Below, piece after piece: positions 17,527 through 25,702 of a stretch of 64,000 nt of DNA; position 1 is the first letter of the stretch; every line of letters begins with the position of its first letter. The notes under the pieces were generated by a model. That model worked only from the letters and a program-made list of their open reading frames with translations. It made no database searches and had not been told where the DNA came from. The stretch is from Allomuricauda sp. M10 (GTDB taxonomy: Bacteria; Bacteroidota; Bacteroidia; Flavobacteriales; Flavobacteriaceae). The translations under genes were made by a program, and so were the position numbers. The DNA lies in assembly GCF_020782875.1 (NCBI RefSeq), contig NZ_JAJGBN010000006.1, positions 62,001 through 126,000 of the forward strand, given 5' to 3'.

Positions 17527-19742
17527 TAGATCAGGATTTGATAAGCGAGCAATGCTACAAGGTAGGCAAAAACACTCATGAAGCCTAATTGCAACAAAGG
17601 CCATTTCCAGGAATTGGTTTCCCGTTTTACAATGGCCAAGGTGCTCATACATTGCATGGCAAAGGCATAGAACAACATTAAAGATATTCCAGATGCCAAG
17701 TTGAACAACGGTTTGCCTGAAGAGTCAAGTTCGGCTGCCATACGGGTTTTGATAGTTTCCTCCTCATCACTTCCCACACTGTAAATGGTGGCCAACGTAC
17801 CTACAAATACTTCACGTGCCGCAAAGGAAGTAAGTACGGCTATGCCAATTTTCCAATCGTACCCCAACGGTTTTACAACTGGTTCAAAAGCTTTTCCGGC
17901 TTGGCCAATATAGGAGTGTTCCAATTTATAACTGGCAATTTCCTGGGCTTCGGCCCTATCCCTAAGTTCGTGGGTCATGGATTGTATGGAATCCTGAATA
18001 ATGTTAGCGGCAACCCCATCTTCCAAAGCACTTTCACGGTAAGCATCTATATTGTTCTGGATGTAGTTTTTGCTATACGTGCTCAAGCCTTCCTTTTCGA
18101 TTCGGTCGTTCACAATCTGCTCGGCATTCTTGAAATCTTCCGAATAGCCGTTGGAGCCCAAAAACCAGAGTACAATGGAGATAGCCAAAATGATTTTACC
18201 TGCCCCAAAAACAAAACTCTTGGTCTTTTCCAAAACGGTATAGGCCACATTTTTTAGAAGCGGAAGCCTATAGGTTGGCATCTCCACCATAAAAAGGGAC
18301 CTACTCTTGATCTGTAAAATCTTGTTCAAGATCATCGCCGAGAAAATGGCCATGCCAAATCCGATGAGGTACAAAAGCATTAGGGTAAGTGCCTGATAAC
18401 TCAATCCGAGAATGCTTCCTTCCGGAATTACCAAGGCAATCAATATAAGATAAACGGGCAACCGTGCGGAACAAGTGGTAAACGGTGTCACCAAAATGGT
18501 GATCAATCTCTCTTTCCAATTTTCAATGGTACGGGTGGCCATAATGGCTGGAATGGCACAGGCATTCCCCGAGATTAAGGGCACTACACTTTTTCCACTA
18601 AGTCCAAAGGGGCGCATCAATCGGTCCATCAAGAAAACCACCCTGCTCATATATCCTGATTCTTCCAGTAGTGAAATGAACAGGAACAAAAAGGCAATTT
18701 GGGGTATAAAGATCACGATACCACCGATTCCTGCAATGATCCCTTCAGCCAAAAGGTCCGTCAAAACTCCGGGAGGAAGGGTAGTTTTAATCCATTCGGC
18801 CGCCATGGCAAATTGCTCGTCAATGAAATCCATGGGGTAGGAACTCCATTCAAAAATGGTCTGGAAGATGAGCAAGAGAATGGCAAAGAAAATGAGGTAC
18901 CCGAAAATTTTGTGCGTCAAGATTTTGTCCAAAGATCCCCGCAATCCTTTTGCTGCCAAGAAATCTACTTTGTAGGTCTCCTTCAAAGTGTTGTTGATGA
19001 ACTGGTACCGGAGAACGGTTTCCTTGTGCTGTAATTTTTTAAGTTCTTCCTTGGATTTGGTGGCAAATGATGTGGTGTCCTGAATGCGTTTCTTTTCGAT
19101 GGGCATAAAGTTCACATCTTGGGTAATTACCAGCCAAAGCTTGTAAAGATCTTCGTTAGGGAAGGTTTTTTGAAGCCTTTCAAAATATTCGGGAGAAATC
19201 CTTTTGGTGTCCACATTGGGTGCGGAGGACAGGTTTTTATAATCGGCGATGAGTTCCTTTACTCGTTCTATGCCTTCACCTTTTCGGGTGCTGACCAAGG
19301 CTATTTTGGTGTCCAGTTTTTTTTCCATGGCTTCTATATCCAAGGAAATCCCTTTTCTGGACATGCGATCGGCCATATTGATGACCAAAATGGTCGGAAT
19401 TTTTAGGTCTTTGATCTGGGTGAAAAGGAACAGGTTTCGTTTCAGATTTTCCACATCGCTAATCACCACGGCTACATCAGGGTAATCTTTATCGTTTTTA
19501 TTTAGCAGAAGTTCCACCACCAGACTTTCATCCAAAGAAGTAGTGTTAAGGCTATACGTGCCTGGAAGATCGAGAATATGGGCCTTCACCCCCCTTGGCA
19601 GCTTACAAATTCCTTCTTTTTTTTCTACAGTGATACCTGGATAGTTGCCCACCTTTTGTTTGAGCCCGGTAAGTTGGTTGAAAACGGAGGTTTTTCCGGT
19701 ATTGGGATTACCGATCAGGGCAACGTTGATATTCTTGCTCAT
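17526..19742 (-). CDS. feoB: Ferrous iron transporter FeoB
   Basis: Inner-membrane Fe(II) transporter with N-terminal GTPase. The G1 motif GNPNTGKTS is at residues 11-19, G3 DLPG at 58-61 and G4 NMAD at 122-125. The GDI helical region follows to about residue 270, then the polytopic membrane domain with the Gate-like motifs EESGYMSRVVFLMDRLM and PLISGNACAIPAIMATRTI, and the second half CSARLPVYLILI and FAAREVFVGTL. The length, 738 aa, fits the family. Its start overlaps the feoA stop by 4 nt (ATGA) and its stop overlaps the Cys-tailed peptide start, so the operon is translationally coupled. Iron regulation is expected but I cannot define an operator confidently. Confidence 0.97.
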   Translation of the reverse strand: MSKNINVALIGNPNTGKTSVFNQLTGLKQKVGNYPGITVEKKEGICKLPRGVKAHILDLPGTYSLNTTSLDESLVVELLLNKNDKDYPDVAVVISDVENLKRNLFLFTQIKDLKIPTILVINMADRMSRKGISLDIEAMEKKLDTKIALVSTRKGEGIERVKELIADYKNLSSAPNVDTKRISPEYFERLQKTFPNEDLYKLWLVITQDVNFMPIEKKRIQDTTSFATKSKEELKKLQHKETVLRYQFINNTLKETYKVDFLAAKGLRGSLDKILTHKIFGYLIFFAILLLIFQTIFEWSSYPMDFIDEQFAMAAEWIKTTLPPGVLTDLLAEGIIAGIGGIVIFIPQIAFLFLFISLLEESGYMSRVVFLMDRLMRPFGLSGKSVVPLISGNACAIPAIMATRTIENWKERLITILVTPFTTCSARLPVYLILIALVIPEGSILGLSYQALTLMLLYLIGFGMAIFSAMILNKILQIKSRSLFMVEMPTYRLPLLKNVAYTVLEKTKSFVFGAGKIILAISIVLWFLGSNGYSEDFKNAEQIVNDRIEKEGLSTYSKNYIQNNIDAYRESALEDGVAANIIQDSIQSMTHELRDRAEAQEIASYKLEHSYIGQAGKAFEPVVKPLGYDWKIGIAVLTSFAAREVFVGTLATIYSVGSDEEETIKTRMAAELDSSGKPLFNLASGISLMLFYAFAMQCMSTLAIVKRETNSWKWPLLQLGFMSVFAYLVALLAYQILI

Positions 19743-19981
19743 AGGGGTTGGTTTTCGTCAATGATATCCAGCTCTATGAGTTCGGCCAGTGATCGTCTTA
19801 TGGCAATGTGGCTCCCACTAAGGTTGATGTAAATGGGGTCGTTCAAAGGGGCCACCTGGATCAGCTCTATGCTGTTTCCGGGGAGGCAACCGAGTTCCAA
19901 CAATTTTATGGGAAGAACATGTTCCTCAAAATCCTTGATGATTCCCTTTTGGCCTTGGGTGAGGTCTGCAACAGTAGCCAC
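19739..19981 (-). CDS. feoA: Ferrous iron transport protein FeoA
   Basis: Small cytoplasmic SH3-like accessory protein of the Feo system, 80 aa. It shows the FeoA pattern: a leading ADLTQGQKGIIKDF strand, ELGCLPGNSIELIQVAPLNDPIYINLSGSHIAIRRSLAELI, and a short C-terminal tail. It overlaps feoB by 4 nt. A minus-strand -7 element (TATTTTTG, complementary to 20013-20020) lies about 32 nt upstream of the start and is the likely operon promoter. Confidence 0.95.
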   Translation of the reverse strand: MATVADLTQGQKGIIKDFEEHVLPIKLLELGCLPGNSIELIQVAPLNDPIYINLSGSHIAIRRSLAELIELDIIDENQPL

Positions 19982-20012
19982 TAAGCTTATTTAGATTGAA
20001 TATAATTAAGGG

Positions 20013-20020
20013 CAAAAATA
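20013..20020 (-). promoter_or_regulatory. Putative -7 element of the feoAB promoter
   Basis: On the minus strand this reads TATTTTTG, an exact match to the Bacteroidota TAnnTTTG element, at a normal distance from the feoA start (19981). A -33 element is not obvious in the AT-rich DNA upstream. Confidence 0.5.
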
Positions 20021-20067
20021 AGTAAAAATGATAAATAATCGGTCATCATTCCTCTTAAGGTTTTCCG

Positions 20068-20742
20068 TTAGTCCTCATAACTGGCTTCAAGAGTTTTGAT
20101 GTCTTCCAGTAATTTGCTGATTTCCTCCCTATTGGTGCCATCATAAAAGCCACGTATCCTTTTCTCCTTGTCAACCAAAATGAAGTTTTCAGTATGGATC
20201 ATGTCATAGGGACCACCATCGCCATCGGTCTTCACGGCCAAGTACGATTTACGGGCCAGTTCATAGATCTGTTTCTTATCACCGGTCACCAAATTCCATT
20301 TACTATCCACTACGCCCTTTTCCAAAGCATATTTTTTCAATTGGGGTACGGAATCGATCACCGGGGTAACTGAATGCGAGAGCAGCATGATGTTTGGGTC
20401 ATCTAAAATGGCATCTTGAATTTCGGCCATGTTCTTGGTCATGATGGGGCAAATAGTGGGGCAGGTGGTAAAAAAGAAATCCGCAACGTAAATTTTATCC
20501 TTGTAATTTTCTTGGGTAATGGTGTCCCCGTTTTGGTTCAACAAGGCAAAATCAGAAATGGTGTGGTATTTCTTTTTATAGAAAAGAGTACTGTCCACAA
20601 GGGATTGGTCCACCATGTTGGGTTGGTAAATGGGCAGCACATTTTCGGGCTGTAAGGCGTTGTAAAATAGGTAAATGATGATGGCCGAGAGACCCAAGAA
20701 CACCAACCCGAACAATTTGTATTTTGCAAAAAAGGAACCCAT
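20068..20742 (-). CDS. SCO1/SenC family copper protein
   Basis: Membrane-anchored thioredoxin-fold protein that likely delivers copper to, or reduces, the CuA site of cytochrome c oxidase. One N-terminal TM helix is at residues ~10-28. The metal-binding motif is Cys94-x3-Cys98 (FFTTCPTICPIM), with the conserved distal His183 in MIHTENFIL. Length 224 aa. It is a single gene downstream (in genome order) of feoA on the same strand, 86 nt away, and divergent from rseP. Confidence 0.93.
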   Translation of the reverse strand: MGSFFAKYKLFGLVFLGLSAIIIYLFYNALQPENVLPIYQPNMVDQSLVDSTLFYKKKYHTISDFALLNQNGDTITQENYKDKIYVADFFFTTCPTICPIMTKNMAEIQDAILDDPNIMLLSHSVTPVIDSVPQLKKYALEKGVVDSKWNLVTGDKKQIYELARKSYLAVKTDGDGGPYDMIHTENFILVDKEKRIRGFYDGTNREEISKLLEDIKTLEASYED

Positions 20743-20861
20743 GGTGCAAAATTACGGCCCAAGCTATGATTCGCCATGATAAAACTCAACTTTTGTTCCT
20801 AAATCTTTCTTAAATCGATGTATGGACAAAACCAAGGTTTTTTTATCACTACCTAAAAGGT

Positions 20862-20869
20862 TACTTTTG
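20862..20869 (+). promoter_or_regulatory. Putative -7 element of the rseP promoter
   Basis: TACTTTTG matches TAnnTTTG and lies 24 nt before the rseP ATG. No good TTG -33 element is seen, so the assignment is moderate. Confidence 0.45.
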
Positions 20870-20892
20870 TGCGTTTTAACAAATACTGACTG

Positions 20893-22248
20893 ATGACCCC
20901 TATATTAATAAAGACCATACAATTCTTTCTAAGCCTTTCCCTGCTTATTGTTTTGCACGAGTTGGGGCATTTTATACCTGCCAAGATCTTTAAGACGAGG
21001 GTCGAAAAATTCTTTCTCTTTTTTGATGTGAAGTTTGCCCTTTTTAAAAAGAAGATAGGCGAAACGGTTTATGGTATCGGTTGGTTGCCGTTGGGAGGTT
21101 ATGTGAAAATCTCCGGGATGATCGATGAGAGCATGGACACCGAACAGATGAAGGAAGAGCCCAAACCTTGGGAGTTCCGAAGCAAACCGGCCTGGCAACG
21201 CTTGATCATCATGGTTGGTGGGGTAACTGTAAACTTTATTTTGGCAGTGGTCATCTATATTGGTATGGCCTATTCCTATGGAGACGAATACATCCCCATG
21301 GACAGCTTAAAGGATGGGGTTTGGGTAACCGAAAAATCCATCGGTGACGAAATAGGGATCCAGACCGGAGACAAGATCATTGCAGTTGATGGGAATGAAC
21401 TTAAAACCTTCAGAAGTGTTTTTGCCGAATTGATCAATGGCAACACCATTACTTTGGAAAGAGATGGTCAACGAATTGAAAAGGAAATTCCGGTTGATTT
21501 TATTTCAACCTTATTGGAAGATGAAGATAAGATCCAGTTTTTGAGTTTTAGGGTGCCCTTTATCGTAAACCAGGTTCCGGATACTTCCCATAATAAAAAT
21601 GCAGGCTTTAGATCTAAAGACGAGTTTATCAACATTAACGGTTCGCCTGCCAAGTATCGCGATCAGGTGATGACCATATTGGACAGCAATAAGGGAAAAG
21701 AAGTTGATGTGCTTGTAAAAAGGGAAGACGGTATGGAGCATCATGTGATTGCCCAAGTAAGCAAGGATGCCAAATTGGGCTTGGAAACTGCGGCAATCAC
21801 TATGGAAGATTTTCAGAACAAAGGAGTATTCAGGATAGAGACCCAAAAATATTCCTTTTTGGAGGCGATTCCGGCAGGAATCAACAAAGGAGTATCTACC
21901 CTGTCAAGCTACATGAAGCAGTTGAAAAAAATCTTCAATCCAGAAACTGGAGCCTATAAAGGTGTGGGAGGCTTTGCTGCCATTGGTGGCATGTTCCCCG
22001 ATTCTTGGAACTGGCCAGCCTTTTGGGCCACAACGGCTTTTATATCCATTATTTTGGCATTCATGAACATATTGCCGATACCCGCTTTGGATGGGGGGCA
22101 TGTGATGTTCTTATTATACGAAATGATCACGGGGCGCAAGCCAAGTGATAAATTTTTGGAGTATGCGCAGATGGTAGGCTTCTTTTTATTGATCGCTTTG
22201 TTGCTGTTTGCCAATGGAAACGATCTTTACAAATGGCTTTTTAAATAG
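20893..22248 (+). CDS. rseP: Site-2 intramembrane metalloprotease RseP
   Basis: Intramembrane zinc protease that releases anti-sigma factors or clears signal peptides. The catalytic HELGH motif is His22-Glu23-x2-His26 in the first TM helix. The periplasmic part holds two PDZ-type domains (around residues 130-300, e.g. IQTGDKIIAVDGNEL and INGSPAKYRDQVM). The third catalytic region NILPIPALDGGH with the conserved Asp is near residue 400, followed by the last TM helix. The length, 451 aa, is typical. It may act on the anti-sigma factor encoded at 15450-16241, which is inference. Confidence 0.96.
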   Translation: MTPILIKTIQFFLSLSLLIVLHELGHFIPAKIFKTRVEKFFLFFDVKFALFKKKIGETVYGIGWLPLGGYVKISGMIDESMDTEQMKEEPKPWEFRSKPAWQRLIIMVGGVTVNFILAVVIYIGMAYSYGDEYIPMDSLKDGVWVTEKSIGDEIGIQTGDKIIAVDGNELKTFRSVFAELINGNTITLERDGQRIEKEIPVDFISTLLEDEDKIQFLSFRVPFIVNQVPDTSHNKNAGFRSKDEFININGSPAKYRDQVMTILDSNKGKEVDVLVKREDGMEHHVIAQVSKDAKLGLETAAITMEDFQNKGVFRIETQKYSFLEAIPAGINKGVSTLSSYMKQLKKIFNPETGAYKGVGGFAAIGGMFPDSWNWPAFWATTAFISIILAFMNILPIPALDGGHVMFLLYEMITGRKPSDKFLEYAQMVGFFLLIALLLFANGNDLYKWLFK

Positions 22249-22264
22249 AAAAGCGATTTTTTTG

Positions 22265-22296
22265 TTTGTGGTATAATAAAGAATCTGCTATATTTG
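22265..22296 (+). promoter_or_regulatory. Promoter of the tRNA-Asn / GIY-YIG locus
   Basis: A -33 TTTG (22265-22268), a 20-bp spacer and a perfect -7 TATATTTG (22289-22296) predict a transcript start about 22303, roughly 13 nt before the truncated tRNA copy. This is the only convincing promoter before the intact tRNA. Confidence 0.7.
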
Positions 22297-22315
22297 CACC
22301 CGCTTAAGGTAAAAT

Positions 22316-22357
22316 TCCTCCTTAGCTCATCCCGATAGCTATCGGGAGGTTAGAGCA
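22316..22357 (+). pseudogene. Interrupted 5' fragment of tRNA-Asn
   Basis: Positions 22316-22329 are identical to the first 14 nt of the intact tRNA-Asn at 22670, and 22348-22357 (GGTTAGAGCA) match its D-arm continuation. In between, the D-loop bases GTT are replaced by an 18-bp perfect palindrome. After 22357 the similarity ends, so the anticodon and T arms are absent. The identity to the real tRNA extends two bases further upstream, giving a 16-bp direct repeat (22314-22329 and 22668-22683). It cannot give a functional tRNA. Confidence 0.8.
22330..22347. repeat. 18-bp perfect palindrome inside a tRNA fragment
   Basis: TCCCGATAGCTATCGGGA is its own reverse complement. It sits exactly between the two tRNA-matching blocks of the broken tRNA-Asn copy. 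Similar CCCGATAGCTATCGGG palindromes are, to my knowledge, dispersed in Flavobacteriaceae genomes; I did not notice another copy in this window. Confidence 0.85.
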
Positions 22358-22381
22358 GGAAATAAAAGTTCTTTACAAGTT

Positions 22382-22666
22382 TTGAGTTCGGTTTATGTTA
22401 TTTACTCTGTAAAATTGGACAAATATTATATTGGAGAGTCAGTTGATATTCCAAATAGAATATCCCAGCATAACAATAGATTTTTTAAGAACAGTTTTAC
22501 CTCAGGTAGTGATGATTGGGAAATTTTTCTGGTAATAGAATGTGGTTCAAGGGAATTGGCCAGGAAAATTGAATCTCACATAAAGAAAATGAAGAGCCGA
22601 AAGTATATCGAGGATTTGAAGAAATATCCCGAAATAGTTTCAAAGCTGATAAAAAAATATAATTGA
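22382..22666 (+). CDS. GIY-YIG nuclease family protein, free-standing, next to tRNA-Asn
   Basis: Small single-domain GIY-YIG endonuclease-like protein (94 aa). The motif appears as VYVIYSVKLDKYYIGES, followed by the conserved Arg in DIPNRISQHN and a Lys/Glu helix ARKIESHIKKMKSRKYIEDL. No ATG is available in frame before the motif, so a TTG at 22382 is taken as start; the frame is open back to a TAA at 22310. It lies between a broken 5' copy of tRNA-Asn and the intact tRNA gene, 3 nt upstream of the latter, in their transcript. A homing or tRNA-targeted role is suggested by position only. Confidence 0.8.
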   Translation: MSSVYVIYSVKLDKYYIGESVDIPNRISQHNNRFFKNSFTSGSDDWEIFLVIECGSRELARKIESHIKKMKSRKYIEDLKKYPEIVSKLIKKYN

Positions 22667-22669
22667 CAT

Positions 22670-22743
22670 TCCTCCTTAGCTCAGTTGGTTAGAGCATCTG
22701 ACTGTTAATCAGAGGGTCCTTGGTTCGAGCCCAAGAGGGGGAG
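22670..22743 (+). tRNA. tRNA-Asn (anticodon GTT)
   Basis: A full cloverleaf can be folded: acceptor TCCTCCT pairs with AGGGGGA (one T-G wobble), D arm with GTTGG loop, anticodon stem TCTGA/TCAGA with loop CTGTTAA (anticodon GTT at 22704-22706), T arm CTTGG-TTCGAGC-CCAAG, and discriminator G. The following CA is not a complete encoded CCA. No promoter of its own is evident; transcription probably comes from 22265-22296 through the GIY-YIG gene, and a terminator follows at 22752. Confidence 0.97.
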
Positions 22744-22751
22744 CAAAAATG

Positions 22752-22786
22752 AAGAGCTGCACGAAAGTGTGGCTCTTTTTGTTTTT
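22752..22786 (+). terminator. Intrinsic terminator of the tRNA-Asn transcript
   Basis: The stem AAGAGC-T-GCAC pairs with GTGT-G-GCTCTT around a GAAA loop and is followed by a T-rich run. It ends the tRNA transcript. Any start codon for the downstream cupin gene before about 22790 would lie inside it. Confidence 0.85.
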
Positions 22787-22879
22787 ACATGGTTATGGTT
22801 GAACGTTTATCCTAGTTCAGACCAAATATTTACTATCCCAAACGACGCTTTTTTCCCTACCTTACTGAAAAAGAATACC

Positions 22880-23356
22880 ATGAAACATGTTGTATTACTG
22901 GTGTTAGCTGTAGCTCCCTTTCTAGGGTTTTCCCAAACCTCGGAGTATACCATTACCAGCTATAAGATTGAAGGCGTAAAAGCGCCCAACACCCATTATA
23001 TTGGTGAAGCATGGTTAAACCCCATACTCCTTGCCGATGCCGATCTGGATTATAACATTACCAAAGCAACTTTTAGGGCCAATTCAACCTTGGACTGGCA
23101 CAAACATCCCACCCCACAAGTACTCATCATTGTTGAAGGTGAGGGGTATTATCAGGAAAGAGGAAAAGCCCCCATTATCCTTAAGACCGGGGATGTGATC
23201 AAATGTGAAAAAGAAGTGGAGCATTGGCATACCGCAACAAAAGAAAGCAATGTAACCTATTTGGCCATTTATGGGGGAACCGAACCCACTGTTTGGACCG
23301 AAGTGCTTACCCAAGAATACTACGATCAGGTAGCGGAGAAACTAAAGAAAAATTAA
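22880..23356 (+). CDS. Exported cupin-domain protein
   Basis: Small secreted cupin (about 158 aa) with signal peptide MKHVVLLVLAVAPFLGFSQ. The metal-binding cupin motif 1 is seen as WHKHPTPQVLIIVEGEGYYQ (two His and a downstream Glu) and motif 2 as GDVIKCEKEVEHWHTA. The start at 22880 is chosen because it creates a proper signal peptide; an upstream in-frame ATG at 22769 lies within the tRNA terminator. Enzyme activity unknown. It converges on the hydrolase gene across a shared terminator. Confidence 0.88.
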   Translation: MKHVVLLVLAVAPFLGFSQTSEYTITSYKIEGVKAPNTHYIGEAWLNPILLADADLDYNITKATFRANSTLDWHKHPTPQVLIIVEGEGYYQERGKAPIILKTGDVIKCEKEVEHWHTATKESNVTYLAIYGGTEPTVWTEVLTQEYYDQVAEKLKKN

Positions 23357-23357
23357 T

Positions 23358-23391
23358 GAAAAAGCCCCCAATTTTGGAGGCTTTTTCGTTT
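23358..23391. terminator. Bidirectional terminator between cupin and hydrolase genes
   Basis: GAAAAAGCC pairs with GGCTTTTTC, with an inner CCAA/TTGG stem. A- and T-tracts on the two sides would serve both convergent genes. Confidence 0.85.
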
Positions 23392-23399
23392 TTTGATGA

Positions 23400-24263
23400 T
23401 TATTGTTCCAAAAAGGGTTTCAAATTGGCCCAGACAGCATCAAAGTTTTCAAGGAAAACCACATGGCCCGCATTCGGAACAATTCCAAGTTGACAGTTGG
23501 GAATCATTTGATAAGCAGCCATGACCGTTGCCATGGGAGCATTACCGTCACGTTCCCCGGCCAAGAGCAGTACAGGACATTGAATACTGTTGAACAGTTC
23601 CTTGCTGGCTGTCATTTCATTATAAAAGTGGGCCAAATTGGTCCAAAATTCCTGTAAGCGATCAGGTTCTGGCATGAGTGCCAACTGCTGTGCTTTGTAC
23701 AGGGGGTCGGCATTGAGCATCTGGGTGTCCAAAATAACCTTTCGCAGTCCAGGTACCTGTTCCCCTGCACCAATGGCGATAAGCTTTTTAACCCTTGAAG
23801 GATACAAGCTTGCCACTTTGTAAGCGGCGTAAGCACCGTCACTAAAACCGAGAACGGTAGCGCTGTCACGGGTTACCGTATTGATGGCAGCCATTACATC
23901 GTTCGCTTTTTGTTCATAAGTAATGGGTGAATGCCCGATTTCAGAACGCCCGTGCCCTCTTGTGGAAATGGCGATTACCCTGTAATCTTGTTTCAAGCTG
24001 TCAATGAACCTCCCCATTTCGTATAGGGAACCTAAACCACCTCCATGCAGGATAACAAAGGGTTTTCCCTCGCCATAAACTTCAAAGTAGATTTTGGCAT
24101 CCCCTGCTTGTGCATATTGTCCGATAGCCGTGTTGTTTCCATAAGGGATCGCTCCATTTGGTGAAGGTTCTGCTTGCATGAAATGTCGCATTCCATTCTG
24201 GGCCATCCCTGATATGGACAATGTTGCCAACAGAGCAAAAAGGGCGAATATTTTCTTATTCAT
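23400..24263 (-). CDS. Exported alpha/beta hydrolase
   Basis: Secreted alpha/beta-hydrolase-fold enzyme, probably an esterase or similar. A signal peptide ends near SISGMAQ (residue ~22). The oxyanion region is HGGGLGS at 73-79, the nucleophile elbow GFSDG has Ser141, and the acid and base are likely Asp239 (GERDG) and His267 (NAGHVVF). The length, 287 aa, is normal. Its start overlaps the end of the upstream exported protein gene by 8 nt, and a DinB gene precedes that, so three minus-strand genes form a unit. Substrate unknown. Confidence 0.92.
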   Translation of the reverse strand: MNKKIFALFALLATLSISGMAQNGMRHFMQAEPSPNGAIPYGNNTAIGQYAQAGDAKIYFEVYGEGKPFVILHGGGLGSLYEMGRFIDSLKQDYRVIAISTRGHGRSEIGHSPITYEQKANDVMAAINTVTRDSATVLGFSDGAYAAYKVASLYPSRVKKLIAIGAGEQVPGLRKVILDTQMLNADPLYKAQQLALMPEPDRLQEFWTNLAHFYNEMTASKELFNSIQCPVLLLAGERDGNAPMATVMAAYQMIPNCQLGIVPNAGHVVFLENFDAVWANLKPFLEQ

Positions 24264-24960
24264 TTTTGTGTACTATTTTAAGATCCTTGAAAAAACCTTC
24301 GGTTCCTACCTCTACCCAAAGACCAATCCCGCCCGTTTGTTGCGCCCCAAGCTTGAGGTCGTTAACAATGAGGGATGGTTGCACATTTCCATTTAAATAT
24401 AGTTTGGCGATGGCACCATTCACCACTATTTTCATGGTAATCCATTCATCAAGGCCCATATCGGCATATGACTCGTATTGCCCAGGGAAATCCTTGCGAA
24501 GTCGGGCAAATTTATAATCAGGATATGAGAAATACTGGATGGCATGGTTTCTTCGCAACTGATCTTCTGCACGTCCGTTGGTCGGACGAATGTAGAACGA
24601 TTCGAACTGGGAATTGTCTTTTGATATCCTAAAGGCCAATCCCAAAAAACCACGTGCAAATTCAGGAGCCTCAGCCGTTAATCTGCTTAGCACCTTGACT
24701 TCAATAATGCCATTGATAAAATCATCACCAACCAGTTTCAAAAATGTAGGCTCGTCTACCGTTGAAAGCATATTGTTTGGATTGGTAGGGAAATTTTGCA
24801 TGTCGCGCTGCACCCTAAGAACCTGTTCGCCATTTAGGGCAACGATATCCGATAACACGTGGCTGAACTGAAATCGTTGCCCTTGATAATGTAACTGTTG
24901 CCCTTGGGCCATAAAAACACAGCCCACCAAGGAGAAGAACAGCACATAAACAATTTTCAT
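24256..24960 (-). CDS. Exported concanavalin/laminin-G-like hypothetical protein
   Basis: Secreted protein of about 234 aa with signal peptide ending at FMAQGQ. The body is beta-rich with features of a jelly-roll sensing domain (ARGFLGLAFRISKDNSQFESFYIRP; DEWITMKIVVNGAIAKLYLNG; GGIGLWVEVGTEGFFKDLKI), resembling DUF1080/LamG-type folds, but I cannot assign a family firmly. The start at 24960 is preferred to an upstream ATG at 24996, which would overlap the DinB gene and lack a signal. It overlaps the hydrolase gene by 8 nt. Confidence 0.78.
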   Translation of the reverse strand: MKIVYVLFFSLVGCVFMAQGQQLHYQGQRFQFSHVLSDIVALNGEQVLRVQRDMQNFPTNPNNMLSTVDEPTFLKLVGDDFINGIIEVKVLSRLTAEAPEFARGFLGLAFRISKDNSQFESFYIRPTNGRAEDQLRRNHAIQYFSYPDYKFARLRKDFPGQYESYADMGLDEWITMKIVVNGAIAKLYLNGNVQPSLIVNDLKLGAQQTGGIGLWVEVGTEGFFKDLKIVHKNE

Positions 24961-24979
24961 TCTGCTAAGGTACAATGCC

Positions 24980-25507
24980 TCAGAAAAGCTTTTCATTGGG
25001 CGGTTTAACCCCGGCCAACCTCAAATAAATGGTGGCCTGCCCCCTGTGGTGAGTCTGGTGCTCGAACATTTTGTCCAATGCCTTCGCCTTGGTCATCTCA
25101 AACTGTCCAAAAAGGTTGACCGATTCACTCAATTGGTCTTCGGACAAGTTTTTCAATCCGGTAATGACATAATCGTATCCGGCATTAACCAATTCGATCA
25201 CATTTGCTTTTGATGTGTCCATGGTCTTTTCAGATTCCCCAAAGCCTACTGGACTTTCAGTGCCTGTAATCGCAGCCATGAACCCATAATTGGCATCGGT
25301 AATGTGTAACAATTGCTGCGCAAAGGAACGTACCTCAGGGGTTGCCTTAAAGTCGAACTTATCATCGGGCATGGTCTCCATATACTCTAAGGTATAGGCT
25401 TTGGCGCGTTCCCAATCCGCTATCATATCGGATAGGTTTTGGGCATTGATGTTAGTGATGGCCATAACCATGAAGGCCATTGCAAGAAGAATGTTGTTTG
25501 TTTTCAT
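24980..25507 (-). CDS. DinB family protein
   Basis: DinB/YfiT-like four-helix protein, 175 aa, with a signal peptide (LAMAFMVMAITNINAQ), so it is an exported member. Metal-binding histidines are suggested by LLHITDANYG (His67 region) and FEHQTHHRGQA (~152-158), the usual 'H...HxxxH' set of this fold. Members act as thiol-dependent metalloenzymes; the substrate here is unknown. First gene of the three-gene minus-strand unit with the jelly-roll-like protein and the hydrolase. Confidence 0.9.
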   Translation of the reverse strand: MKTNNILLAMAFMVMAITNINAQNLSDMIADWERAKAYTLEYMETMPDDKFDFKATPEVRSFAQQLLHITDANYGFMAAITGTESPVGFGESEKTMDTSKANVIELVNAGYDYVITGLKNLSEDQLSESVNLFGQFEMTKAKALDKMFEHQTHHRGQATIYLRLAGVKPPNEKLF

Positions 25508-25648
25508 TAGTGAATTATTTAGTTTGATAGTGTCCAGTTGTGAATGTGTTTATCATACCCACTTCGTTAAAGTCGATGATGGGTGATGGTTCCTTACAAA
25601 ATAGATGAAAAATTAATGTTGATTTATTTTTCCATCCATTCTAAAAAT

Positions 25649-25677
25649 AAAAAGCCACCTTTTGAGGGTGGCTTTTT
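25649..25677. terminator. Terminator downstream of the PepSY/YceI genes
   Basis: AAAAAGCCACC pairs with GGTGGCTTTTT around an 7-nt loop, flanked by A and T runs. It lies between the PepSY-type gene stop (minus strand) and the divergent DinB start region, so it mainly ends minus-strand transcription. Confidence 0.85.
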
Positions 25678-25702
25678 CAGTTTCGTGGGGAACTACTTAT
25701 CG

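Noticed and set aside
20747-20754. TAATTTTG-like -7 element 5 nt before the Sco gene start on the minus strand
   Set aside because: It would make a leaderless mRNA; no -33 element supports it, so it is not listed as a promoter.
22769-22879. N-terminal extension of the cupin gene
   Set aside because: It lies in the tRNA terminator and just after it, and would mask a perfect signal peptide starting at 22880.
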